Below the pieces are notes generated by a model. That model was not told where the DNA came from. It made no database searches and saw only the letters and a program-made list of their open reading frames with translations. A DNA stretch of 64,000 nt from Diplocarpon mali (taxonomy: Eukaryota > Ascomycota > Leotiomycetes > Helotiales > Drepanopezizaceae): assembly GCA_024741835.1 (NCBI GenBank), contig JAENRP010000069.1:113233-177232 (forward strand), given 5' to 3'. The position numbers were made by a program, and so were the translations under genes. Of the stretch, positions 33,551 through 46,536 are shown one piece after another (the stretch's first letter is position 1; every line of letters starts with the position of its first letter).

Positions 33551-34041
33551 GCATCTTACAAATAATGACAAGTAGCACGGTAGCCAATATACCCAGTAGA
33601 AAGAACAATGAAACAAAATGCCGGTCCGCTTCTTCAGTTTACGTAGTTCTCCGATATATTTGATGCTAGGTGTTTGGAAATTGGTGAACGAGTGACACTG
33701 AACATTGAACGTCCTCCATTTTGCGTCTCTCTTACAGTGTCGTGTCATCGACTCTTCACTTATTCTCATGCTTTACTCGGAATTAGTCTTCAGATGCGCT
33801 ATGTTGTTGGTGTGACGGTTTTTATCAATTTCTTGACTCGCTGAACTCAAGCGACTGTTGAATTGCGCGGAAGTCTTGATGTATTGAACATTTGTGTGTG
33901 AAATTCTCATTATATTAAGCCTCGTCGAGAACATCAACCAAGAATCCTTATCGCGGCGGTGCAATCGCGATAAGCTTAACCAGACTTCCACGAACTCTTC
34001 CCCTTTTGCTTCTGCTTACTGAATCACTTGCAACTTTCAAA
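33551..34041. other. Intergenic region, promoter of PhyH-like gene
   Basis: AT-rich, without recognised genes. The distal end carries CT-rich sequence (TTCCCCTTTTGCTTCTGC) just upstream of the start codon, common in fungal 5' UTRs. Confidence 0.5.
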
Positions 34042-35024
34042 ATGGCAACCTCAAGAACCTCGCCGGCCCTTGTATCAACAGGCCAAGGCCTTTCAAAAGA
34101 TCAATTAGGAACCTTTGAACGAGATGGCTACCTCATTATCCCCGATGCTCTGTCCGCATCCAAGGTCTCCGAGCTCCTCACAGAAACTTATTCCCTCCTG
34201 GACAACTTTTCTCTGTCGGACCATCCTATGACCAAGTTCTCCACTGGGGAGAAGAGCGAGCATGTGGGAGATGATTATTTTCTTTCCAGCGGCGACAAAG
34301 TGCGATTCTTCTTCGAAGAAGGTCGATTTCTCTCCATATTCATGATCAGCGTATGCCACTGACAACCCCAGATGCATTCGACACAACTGGGGCCCTCACA
34401 AAACCCAAGGCCCTCGCTATAAACAAAATTGGGCATTACCTGCACGTACTCTCGCCACCTTTCGCCTCCATTCTCTCCCCATCCGCAGCCCATTCCCCCT
34501 CCCTCATCGCTCGCTCCCTTGGCTTCCGCATGCCGCATTGTCTGCAAAGCATGATAATCTGTAAGCAGCCCGAGATAGGGGGCGCAGTGCCTCCACATCA
34601 GGACTCTACCTTTCTGTACACAGATCCGCCGAGTGCAGTGGGCTTCTGGTATGCGCTCGAAGATGCTACCGCTGAGAATGGGTGCTTGAGTTTCTTGCCT
34701 GGGAGCCATAAGACGGCGGGGATCGGGCAGAGATTCGTCAGAAAGAAAGATGGCTCGGGAACTGAGTTCATGGACAACGTAGGGAAGCAGTTCCCAGTTG
34801 GCCCAGAATATGGTGCTCAGAAGATAGAAGGGGATTATGTGCTTGGAGAGGTAAAGGCAGGAAGTTTGGTACTGATACATGGGAACCTGTTGCACAAGAG
34901 TGAGAAGAATTTGAGTACAAAAGGCAGGATTATTTACACGTTTCACGTTATCGAGGGAGAGGGCACGGTTTATGATGAGGAAAATTGGCTGCAGCCGCCA
35001 AAAGAAGGCTTCACCAAATTATAG
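34042..35024 (+). CDS. Phytanoyl-CoA dioxygenase-like enzyme (PHYHD1 type)
   Basis: A non-haem Fe(II)/2-oxoglutarate-dependent dioxygenase of the PhyH family (PF05721), closest in feel to PHYHD1. Exons 34042-34321 and 34372-35024 join to 310 residues. The iron-binding HxD is H169-Q-D171 in AVPPHQDSTFL. The distal His is in LVLIHGNLLHKSEKN, most likely H268, and R282 (KGRIIYTFHV) is placed to bind the 2-oxoglutarate carboxylate. The N-terminal GLSKDQLGTFERDGYLIIPD is the usual start of the fold. The splice restores FFFEE-DAFDTTGALTKPKA. There is no clear peroxisomal C-terminal signal (it ends TKL). The start is the first ATG after the CT-rich leader. The substrate is unknown. It is convergent with HRP1, only 144 bases between stop codons. 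Confidence 0.93.
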
Positions 35025-35168
35025 GCAAATCAAGACGAAGCCACGCGTTTCTTCATTGTTGCTACATGTTGGCCTGTGAGACACCCAAACATAGAGATAT
35101 GTATCCTTGAACCATGATATGTGTACGGGAATGCCACAGCTTTTTGTTCCTCGCACCCAGAACCGTAC

Positions 35169-38100
35169 TTATCTGGCGTACGGGTGGAAACCTCTATTAC
35201 CTCCACGCCCACCGCCCCGATAGTTTGCACCTGGCTTGCCAGCATTCTTCGGTCCAGTTGGTGCATTGGCAGGAGGGGCACTCACAGGTCCGGTTTGGGG
35301 TGGAACCGAACCCCCATTGCTACCACCACGAGGACCCTGAAATCCACCACGAGCACCCCCACCGCTAGGAGCACTCGGCTGTGGCACGTCGTCGTACATG
35401 CCCTCCCAAGAAGTTGGTCCGCCACCATAACCACCGCCCTGTCCATAGCCGCCGCCTTGGTTTCGTCGCATTTGTTGTTGCTCGTACTTTTGCTGTTCGA
35501 AAATCTGTTGCTCGTAGGCATTGTATCCTGGCGTACCAATCCGTCCACCTGGGTTGCTTCCACCGCCGCCAGCATAGTTGTTTCCTCCACCCATCGCGGC
35601 ACCCCCTCCTATTCCTGCACCACTAGTACCACCACCCATACCTTGCATTTGCATCTGTTGCATCTGTTGCATTTGTTGCATCATCGCTGGGTTCATACCT
35701 TGCATAGCAGCAATTCCAGCACCTGGACTTTGAGGGCTTTGGCTGCGGTTTCCTCCACCTTGTTGCATCTGCTGCTGCATGGCTTGCATCTGCTGCATCT
35801 GCATCATCATAGCTGGGTTCATACCACCTGGCATGGTAGGCATTCCACGTCCACCACCCATGGCCATTTGTTGTTGCATCATGGCGAAGTATTGCTGCAT
35901 ACGTTGCCAGTATTGTGCCATCAACTGAGGTGTCATACCAGGAGTCATCTGATTGCTACCGCCTTGTTGAATTTGGTTGGCGTTCTGGATCTCATCGCTG
36001 CCGCCTTTGCGGAAGCGACCTCCACGACTACCACGAGCCTCCTCTTCCTCTCTCATGTTGCCACGAGGCTGGGCTTTCTTGACTTCGATTGGCTTGCCGA
36101 GAATCTCAAGTGGCGAGTCTAAGCAAGCGTCGACAGCTGTCTCGCTATCAAAAGTGACGAATCCGAAGCCTCTTGGCCGACCAGTGTCCTTGTCCATCAT
36201 GAGGGTAGCATCGACGACTCTTCCAAATTGCATGAAGTACTCCTTAAAGTCTTGCTCAGTGGCCTCCTGGCTGACACCACCGACGAAGATCTTGCTGGTA
36301 CGTTCTTGCTCATCTCTGGGAATTGCCCGCTTTGGGTCGATCTTGGAATGGGCATGTGAGCTTGTGATTTTCATAAGAAGAGGGTCTTTAAGAGAGGTCT
36401 TTGTAAGGACAGTGGCGCCACAGACTGGAGTGAGATTGGAAATCTGGCCTTACAATTTTGCCATCAAGATAGTGTTCCTTCACCATCACGATGTTAACAG
36501 TACGAGCGTCCTTGAAGGTCAGAAAGCCAAAGCCACGAGAACGGCCCGAAGCACCATCTCTCATGACAGTACACTCCAAAACCTCACCAAATTGAGAGAA
36601 GTAGTCTTTCAGAGATTCTAGACAGAAATATTAGGCAATGTACAGATGTGAAGATCTGACTCGGGTACTTACGATCAGTCGTCTCCCAATTCAATCCACC
36701 AATGAACATCTTTCTGTGAGGCCATGGCTAGTCAGCAAATACAACATGCAAAAATAAAACAGCGGCACAACAACATCCAGAATTCATCATCCAGAGCTCA
36801 TCAGACTTGAATTAGCCGTAACATTGTCTCAAGTATTTTATTCGGGAACATTTGAAATGTTGACATTATCGACTAGAGGCACATCGACATTTTCAGACCG
36901 TCTGGCAACTCATACATTGGTGTTGGATCATCGAGTATTGGGCGTGCGACGGAAGCAAAGCTGGCAGATTTGTTTGTCGTCCTGACTGGAAGAGAGAGCT
37001 TCTCGCTGCACCTTACACACCCATATCGCCTTGCCAATCCATGCCACTGCGAATCCGGAGAATTCATGCAATGAATAATGACACTGCAAGATGTCCAAGA
37101 ACAATCGTTGTCTTTTGCTATCGTGATGCTAGGTACTGGCGTCGAGCGCTACGCGCTGCCTTCTGCTCTAGCCTATCTGGGGCCTTCTCTGACGCTCTAT
37201 GAAGATTATATCGACAATAGGATATGTAGTAGTAGGCTTGACTATGGCTGCTGTTGATGTCGAATGCATGAGGCGAAATCAGATTCCTCGCAATCCTCTC
37301 TAGACGCCTGTATTCCCCTCTGGAAGATTTTCACAGTCTTGTGTATCTGCATGGCTCTCCGCAATACCCTGCGCGCTCTTCGGCCTCGCCCCATTCATCC
37401 CAGGAACCGACTGGTCCTCGCACGACTGCAAGTTATCAGAAGTGCTCAGGAGCCTGATTTTATATGATCAATGCTCCGTCTCTCGCACCTCCCATTACCA
37501 GCTCCATTCTTTTCAAGGCTTTTCCAACCATCAAGATCCAATTTTCTCCTTCCAACCAACCGAGTTCCAAATTCTCGTCCTTCCGTTTTGTTTGCTTCGG
37601 GGATATATTGGTGTCCAGAAATCGCAATGCGTTCGCGACGAATAAGTGCGCATGCGACTAGAATCAAGTATTGACTACTGAACTGCGCGCTAGAAAAGCG
37701 AATGAAAAAGTTGATCTCTTACCCGTCTTCCTTGATGCCAGGCCCATGTGCTTCATTGTGGCTAACTGAAGCATCGTAGCTATTTCCGTTCCCACCCAGA
37801 TTGAAATCAATCTCGTCATCCATTTCCTGGTCCCCAGTGTGGGTTCCTTCGCCACTTCCGCCCTTTTGTTCTGTATGACCAGGCACATCTTCGCTCTTGT
37901 CTTCCCCTTGAATAGGCTCGCTTTTGGGTTCGGTGTTAACAGCTGCCGACTTCGGCGCACTATCCTCCTCGGTGTACCTGATATTGGTGTTAGTTTTAGT
38001 CTAAATATGGATTTTAAATGATGAATTAGAAGAGAATAGGCAGGGTGTGAGAATGTGATTTTTGTCGCACGTTAGGGCTGGTTTATGTAGGGACAGCTGT

Positions 38101-38172
38101 ACAGTTGCACATGCTATGATCAACGTACAGATCAGCGAATAAATCCTCCTCGAAGTTGTCGGGTTCAGCCAT
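35169..38172 (-). CDS. HRP1: Hrp1/Nab4-type RNA-binding protein
   Basis: A nucleo-cytoplasmic RNA-binding protein of mRNA 3'-end processing and export (yeast Hrp1/Nab4, cleavage factor IB). Exons 38172-38129, 37977-37723, 36713-36673, 36617-36454 and 36341-35169 join to 558 residues. An acidic N-terminus is followed by RRM1 (about 101-175: KMFIGGLNWETTDQSLKDYF, RNP1 RGFGFLTF) and RRM2 (about 186-260: KIFVGGVSQEATEQDFKEYF, RNP1 RGFGFVTF). The linker IDPKRAIPRDEQERTS is the hallmark of this family. The tail is Met/Gln-rich, then Gly/Arg-rich (RGGGRGGNRGFHPYAR), typical of a prion-like, arginine-methylated region. Intron 2 is 1009 bp, far longer than any other intron here. Exon 1 starts MAEPDNFEEDLFADL. 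It is divergent from GYP1 (627 bases between starts). Confidence 0.94.
36714..37722 (-). other. 1009-bp intron of HRP1
   Basis: The donor GTAAGA (37722) and acceptor CTCACAG (36714) are good. The flanking exons give EDG-KMFIGG, which matches the family, so this length is real unless an unseen exon lies inside. I saw no coding exon, tRNA or repeat in it. Confidence 0.75.
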
Positions 38173-38799
38173 GTTGATGTATTATTTATCGGGAATCTGC
38201 TGTGTGGCAATCTACTTGAGTAGACCTGTTGCTTATCCTGAGGTAGGTGCAAATGCTTTTCCAGGAAAAAGGGCCGCGGAAACGCAGGGCAGCGCTGAAT
38301 CTTTTGTCGAAATTTCCAAGGATCAAAGGTATGAAAGAGGGAAATAAACAAGTAAGAACAATAGGAGCCTGATCGTTTCGTGGAGGTGAAGAGAATGTAG
38401 AGTGAACTCGTTGTCGTAGAGAAGGAACAATGTTGAAGTAAACTTAATGGGAGACAAGTTCTTGGCAGCGCTAGTCTAGTAGTAATGTTGGTTCGGTGTT
38501 CCAGAAACACATCTGGACCTCCAGCAATAAGAACTGTATCAAAGTCAGTGGGACTTGTAAATATGTTTTCTTCTTCAACTGGAAGTAAAAAGCCACCCGT
38601 CCAACAGGTCAGTTTGAAAGTATCATTCCAGGCAATATGACAGAGCTGATTCTAGCTGCAAGGAAATGGTCCAAGTTGGTCAGTTCAAGCTCCCCTTAAT
38701 ACTCTGGAATAGCTCCTACGCGATTATCATGTATTATAGCGAGCTATAACTGACACAGCGAAATCATCGCAGAAAGATCCGAGTATGTTTTAATTCAAT
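38173..38799. promoter_or_regulatory. Divergent promoter region of HRP1 and GYP1
   Basis: This 627-base interval separates the two start codons and must carry both promoters and leaders. No specific binding site can be supported from sequence alone. Confidence 0.5.
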
Positions 38800-40707
38800 A
38801 TGCAAGAAAATCTCACGGGCGGGGTAGAAGAGTTTAGTCTCTTTGGGAACAATTCACTGACTGGGAGAACTAGCACCTCGTCTCCTTTCTGGCGAACCCG
38901 GACTGGTGAAGGACGCCGTGAACCTTCTCCTAAGAAACAGACTGCGCGGGACCCAGGTATTATTGTTGGCGCCTCATATTCGCATGCCGATATGATGAGG
39001 TTTGACAGCCTGTACGATCACAACCTATAATTGGGAGATCGAGCCACTGACAGGTCCTTATAGATCTCTATCATCTACTGTTGCTCGCCCTAAGACCCCT
39101 CCTTCTTCTTCATCGCATAAAACTCGGAGCGATACCCCTCCTTTACATCATGGGTCCTCTAGCGTGGCATCTCCGCCGAGAAGAAATTATACGGACTTTC
39201 TCTCGAATACAAACAATGACTGGAATGTAGATGATGAGGCAGAGGAATATTATGATTATGGATATTATAATGACGATGGGGACGATTTTGGTTTGCCTAG
39301 CATTACTAGCATGAACAGAAAGAGCAAGAAAGGTCCTGGAAAGAGCAGTGTTGACGATGCGGGAAATGTGCCTTCGTTTGGGCATGGTCTACAGGGAGCT
39401 ATCGGTACATTTGGGGCCAGAAGACTTTCAAACAGTGCTGATATCGCCATTGAGCGCCCAGCACCCACTTACCCAGTTTCTAAGAAGACTGAGGGCAAGA
39501 TTTTGAGACCTCAGTACAAGGAAGTTCTTAGAGATCCGGCAAACTCGCTACATCTCATAAACCATCCACCTATTGCTGCTAATTGCTCTTCCAAAGAAGC
39601 AGATGTCTATTCGGCACGAATTTCGAGAATCAACAAATTCAAAAAGATTCTACAGGCGACCTCGATAAACCTGACAGATTTGAGAGCAGCCGCATGGTCT
39701 GGAGTTCCTCAAGAAGTCCGAGCGATGACATGGCAGCTACTACTTGGATATCTTCCCACGAGCAGTGAACGGCGTGTGGGAACATTGGAACGTAAGCGAA
39801 AAGAATATCTTGATGGAGTCAGACAGGCCTTTGAAAGAGGTGGAAATAGCTCTGGCTCATCAGGCAAAATCAGAGGGCTTGATGAGGCAATTTGGCACCA
39901 GATCAGTATTGATGTTCCCCGAACGAACCCCCATTTGGAGTTATATAGCTACGAAGCCACGCAGCGATCACTAGAGAGAATCCTCTATGTCTGGGCAGTA
40001 CGGCATCCAGCCAGTGGTTATGTGCAGGGTATCAATGATCTTGTCACACCTTTCTGGCAAGTCTTTCTTGCAAGCTACATTACCGATTCGGATGTTGAAA
40101 GTGGCATGGACCCAGGCCAGCTTCCCAAAACAGTCATCGATGCGGTGGAAGCTGATACTTTTTGGTGTATTACGAAACTTCTGGACGGCATCCAGGATAA
40201 TTATATTTTTGCACAACCAGGAATTCAGCGGCAAGTTGCAGCACTTCACGATTTGACGGCTAGGATAGACGAGCCTCTTGCAAGGCATCTTGAGCAGGAA
40301 AGCGTTGAATTTATACAGTTCAGTTTTAGGTGGATGAATTGTCTCCTGATGAGGGAGATAAGTGTCAGGAACACCATTAGGATGTGGGACACGTATATGG
40401 TATGTCAATTTAATTCCCTATCACACTATCACTGACAAACAAGTAGGCTGAGGAACAAGGATTCTCGGAATTTCACCTTTACGTGTGCGTGGCTTTCTTG
40501 GTCAAATGGTCCGACAAACTACGGAAGATGGATTTCCAAGAAGTAATGATGTTCCTTCAAGCTTTGCCTACAAGGGACTGGACCGAGAAGGATATTGAGC
40601 TTCTCCTCAGCGAGGCGTTCATATGGCAGTCTCTTTTCAAGGGCTCGACATCTCATCTGAAAGGAGGATCGAGTACCACGCCATCGAATGCAGCTGCTCT
40701 AGGATGA
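38800..40707 (+). CDS. GYP1: Rab GTPase-activating protein Gyp1
   Basis: A TBC-domain GAP acting on Golgi Rab GTPases such as Ypt1 (yeast Gyp1, human TBC1D22). Exons 38800-39011, 39064-40399 and 40447-40707 join to 602 residues. The first 200 or so residues are Ser/Pro-rich and disordered, with an acidic Tyr/Asp patch. The TBC domain starts at about 240 with LRAAAWSGVPQEVRAMTWQL. The arginine finger is in IWHQISIDVPRTNPHLELY (about residue 357) and the glutamine finger in ASGYVQGINDLVTPF (about 391). The ending FHLYVCVAFLVKWSDKLRKM and LLSEAFIWQSLFKG fit Gyp1. For intron 1, only the acceptor CTTATAG (39063) keeps the frame; a nearer CAG at 39053 would not. The start at 38800 is the first plausible ATG but is the least certain part. 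Confidence 0.92.
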
Positions 40708-41617
40708 ACATGACACTGATTTGTGTCAGGAATTTCCTATACCGATAGAGGTAGCGTTCAGCGGCTACTTTGCGACACCAGCGCCCTTCTGTTTTGGAAA
40801 CGGCACTATGCCTCCACAATCACTAAATTCCATAACCAAATGGATATGTGAAAAGTGGTCAAACAGAAAAATGATGCTACCAGCTTTGGGGCATAGAAGA
40901 TGCAATGCGAAGACCTGGCGATGAGCAGTAGTGCAACTCTGATTGATTCATTGCCTAAAGACGCAAGTGACAATGAAACGAACAGAACCCAGGTAACTCA
41001 AGCAACTACAGAGAAATACCTGGACTGCGTGAATTAAATACCGCGGGATGGTTCAACATCAAAGCACGATTTTGGTAAAAACCCCATGGCCTGCTCCAAA
41101 GGTGTTTTGTTACCTCCTTGTATGTCCTCCATTTCCGGTCGGATTCCCAAACACCGACTTGTCACAATTCTACTCCTTTCCCCTCTCACCTCCAGCTTCC
41201 ACCACAGCAAGACCTCTCGAGACCCAGTCTGCCCCTTGCCATAGGTTCATACTACATTAAAAGCCTTCTCCGACTCGACCTTTGTTTAAATCTTCCGATG
41301 CTCCAAATGAAGGGCACCAGAATATATATACGTGAGGCGGTTGGGGCTGTGGTATATCTGGCTCGGCTCGTTTGGGATGCTTTTGGAAGGGTACCCTAGG
41401 TTTGATATGAAAGGTTGTTAGTGCTAAGAGATTCGACGTTACAAAAGATGCATCCATGCCCATAGACTTGACCTTCATATGTAGAACTTTCAAGATGTAA
41501 GGTGGCTCAACACAAACAAGATGCTTGAATAATCCCAATTACACTTTAGGAGACTCAGTGAAGCCCAATTTCCACCAACGCCTTGCTAATAACAAACCCA
41601 ACCCCCGAGCTTCCCAC
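40708..41617. other. Intergenic region between convergent genes
   Basis: 910 bases between the stops of GYP1 and DIM1. No additional gene was recognised; it should hold both 3' UTRs. Confidence 0.5.
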
Positions 41618-43124
<1,507 letters not shown>

Positions 43125-44362
43125 GTGTTTGAGGCTCTTTTTTTATAAGAATACTTATAACAAGCGGCTATTTATTTAATTGCATTTAGCGTCTTACTAG
43201 TTAGGAGCAGCTGTTAATTGTAACTCTTTTTTGAGGAAATCTTCGAAGAAAATTTGTAAAAGCTACAAGGCTTCGAGGTATTACCATTCCTTTCTCCCTT
43301 TTCCTATAGCCCACCTTATTCCCCTTTGCATCTATTATTAAGCGCTTTCTATAGTAACAAGTATATCTCTGAACAAACCTAGAGTACGTAAGTAGAGGTC
43401 GAAAGTAGAAGGTATCTGTAGAAGAGGTAGAGAGATGATTTTTTTTCCACGCCTACGAAAGGTTCTAGCTTTATTCGACCTAGGGTTTAATTTTTTCGTA
43501 GTCGAGAAGACTTGATCTCGGCTCTGCAGACTCTTTGAAAATAATCTAAAAATCTGCAGGTTCGTAGGGGTGCAAGGGGTTTGAATACCACCCCCCTGGC
43601 AGCCAAGGCTCACTTACTTGATATGGGTACTCTTCTCATGCTGCTTTTTAATACGTGTCTTACTAAAATACCCTCTTTTTTTAGAAATTCAAGATATACA
43701 ACAGAGCTATGCTATACTATAGCTAGAAAATGCTCTAATGCTAGTCTAGAATGGTGTACGAGGAAGTATGAGAAGCAAACGATGGTGTTGGTAGTTGTCT
43801 TGTTGTCTAAGAGAGAATGTTCTATGAACTCGAGAATATCTAAGTATGTGCCTCGGCCTTAGCGCCTTGGTACTGCGTCATGTGATGAGCATGTGACATG
43901 CACTTACCTGCGACATATATTAAGGGCATATATTAGAAGGGATACTTCGAAAGATGCATATCTACGTAAGAGAGAAGCCTCCTTATTCACTCAACATGAA
44001 TCTGATTGAGAACCTTTGAGCTTTGGTAAAAGCGGAGTTAAATCAATTATATCCCGAGCTCGAATATGCCCCTGATACTAGCGCAACTTCAAATGCTCTG
44101 TTCAAGAAGCATAAGAAGCATAGTATAATATCGATAATACATCATTATATAAATTAGCTGCCACAATCCACTCTTGAGTGCAAGATGTTGCTCATGCTAA
44201 AGAGTAGTATACAAAATATTAGGGTCCAAATATTTACTCTTAAAAGCAGTGATACCAACAATCCCGAGTGAAGTAGGTAAGTCTTAGTTGCCAGGGGGGG
44301 TGTTTAAACTTTTTGCACCCTATTGTAGGCGACACCGCGTAGAGGTGTCATGTCGTCCTATC
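43125..44362 (+). repeat. Dispersed AT-rich repeat interrupted by a Tc1/mariner copy
   Basis: Another member of the family found at 17.3 and 57.7 kb. The left part runs to 43566 (TCTGCAGGTTCGTA). The right part resumes at 44326 (TAGGCGACACCGCGTAGAGG), matching GTAGGAGACACCGCGTACAG of the copy at 18.0 kb. About 250 internal bases present in the 57.7-kb copy are missing here. The interruption is the transposon at 43567-44325. Confidence 0.7.
43567..44325 (+). mobile_element. Decayed Tc1/mariner transposon
   Basis: About 760 bases are bounded by imperfect terminal inverted repeats of about 50 bases: left GGGGTGCAAGGGGTTTGAAT, then CCACCCCCCTGGCAGCC; right, on the minus strand, AGGGTGCAAAAAGTTTAAAC, then ACCCCCCCCTGGCAACT. 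A TA dinucleotide lies on each side (43565-43566, 44326-44327), as Tc1/mariner target duplication requires. Inside, frame-by-eye translation at 43988-44082 gives the C-terminal transposase signature: a DLNPIENLW-type stretch read as NMNLIENL-stop, followed by ALVKAELNQLYPELEYAPDT. The Trp codon is now TGA (44017-44019), a G-to-A change of RIP type. It is much shorter than an active element and cannot be functional. Confidence 0.85.
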
Positions 44363-46536
44363 ACCTTGGAGGCTCCTCGTAGGGCATAAAAAACGGGTTT
44401 GGCCAAAGGATACAAATTCCTCTCTTGTTTTCTGCTCCTTGGCTGGGGCGCGCACGAGGGGTTTTCCCATAAGCTTCTCGACCGCCGATAATTGGGTTTG
44501 GTCAATGGAAAGGTAAACAAAATTCCCTTCTTGAACGTCGATCCAATTTAGTATACCTCCAAAATCTAAGAAGAATCTGTGCGCGCTGCCGACACACCCG
44601 AACCCGCATACGCTATCTAAGCCGACATGCCTCAATCTAGTCATGCGCTTATACACTTGTACTCCACTCTTGTTTTACTCTGTAATCAAGCTGCCTTATA
44701 GTAGTTCAGACTTTCAACCCCCCCCCTATAATCCGAAAACCCTAGCTCTTCCAACCCTGAACCTCTCGCAATCTTGTGACACTCCCCCTCGCCCGTGACT
44801 AAATGCTGCTACTCCCTTTTTTCCGCAGGCTGTGAAGCCACTTGGTATTAGTAGGGTAGAACGCCGAATAATTCCTACTCGGATATTAATATCGAGCAGA
44901 CTTGAATTTCCTGGGCTTTCAAGGAGGGGTTTTACTTTATATCGGGAAACCTGCGGCTATGTCACAGATGGACCCATTACTACTCCAACTAATAAGTTAA
45001 GATTCAAAGGCATAGACGAAGCAATCTATTTTGTGCTATAATGGTAGCGTGAATAGTACGATACAGCCTATATTTCGGCGTTCGGATGTAAGAAACGCCC
45101 TTGAAATCGTAGTTATCAAATGGATAAAGCCCCCTTGTAATGGAGAAGCCGATCAGCGGATTTTATAGTGGGGTTGAGGAAAAGGAGTAGAAGAGGCTTC
45201 GCGGCTGTCGACTTGGCCAATTTCCATCCGAACATCACAGCAAAGCATATTCAACCTTGCAAACCCGCTCTTATCCCCCTCCCTCTCGGACATGACGCTA
45301 ATGTGGTATCGGACGGGCCTGCGTCGAAGGACCGTAGTCGGTACAGACCCGGATCGCCCGCTCTATTTGCACAACCCCCGCCTCAGGATTCGGTTGTCTG
45401 CGTATCGCGGGTACCTGGTCCAGATCTATCGCGTTGCGCTGTCCGCAAAAAAACCCCCCCCTTCTTCGTCTGCTTTTGGCGCCTTTATTTCTCTACTTAC
45501 GAAAGTTCCTAACATGCGGACGCATATGATGACGAGACGACGCCTGGTGGGGGGGGGGGGAAGGGGGAACAAGCCCCTTTCTACTCACCGGCAAGGCCGT
45601 GTTGTAATGGTCCTCCAGCTCCGTCTTTCTCTATTTCCAGTACGGCGGATGAAAAAACCCGCCGATTACGTGATCCAATAATAACGCTTGAATTCTGAAT
45701 TTGTCGCCGGTGAAACGAACACATGAAAGCATGTTTAATTAGACTTGCCAATGCGCCAGTCGGCAAATACGCCCAGATGGTTTTTGCTAGGCCTTTGACG
45801 AAGTAGCGGGCGTAATCAATGCGTCAATTACAAGGGCGGATTACAGTGGGTCTGCAAGGTTGAAAATATACTTTCATGTGGTGCTTGTTGCGCCTGCGAT
45901 GACGTGCAAAGAACGCACTGACAGTATTAGGGTTTAAAGCTTTCGGCCTGCTTTCTCACTGGCCAGAAATCCTATTCTTACGTGGATCTCGGCCCTGGGT
46001 TCGGTTACCGTACTCGGAATATAAGTGTTTTTAAAATAAAATAAAAAGAGCGAGTCAGACTTGGCACTGGGGCTTCCGCGGAAGTGCGCCGGCACAAGCA
46101 CTGTGCTTGTACTGGGTAGTATGCGTCGAGTTGGCTATGTCGGTTTGAATTTGTCGGCCTAGCAATCTTCGCATTCTGGCTATTCGAATCTGGATTTCGA
46201 CAAGGGAAAATGCTGTCTTAATCTGGGTTCATTTTCCCCAGAACTCATCAGTGGGCTCGCTGATCCAGAAAGATGGACAGTGGATTCTTGCCAACTGTAC
46301 CAAAATACCTGAACAGCCCGGATATAGTTTCCATTGGTCCTGGAACTTATTTTGTCTTTGGGTCTCTTGGCAGGCTCACATTTCAATCCCAACTTCTGAC
46401 CAGCTAACCCGAACATGTAGGAGTCAAGTCGAATCCTCCCAGGAGCGTACAAGTGTATATATATGGGCTCCAGCCGCCTCTTTCTCACTATCGCTCACAT
46501 CGGTTTATCTTCAGACTCATCGCGGAGAGAATCATC
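44363..46536. other. Intergenic region with homopolymer runs
   Basis: No gene was recognised. It contains poly-C/poly-G runs (44718-44728, 45549-45560) and a 102-codon open frame on the minus strand (44348-44656) that I could not assign. The last 150 bases before 46537 are the leader of the peptidase gene. Confidence 0.5.
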
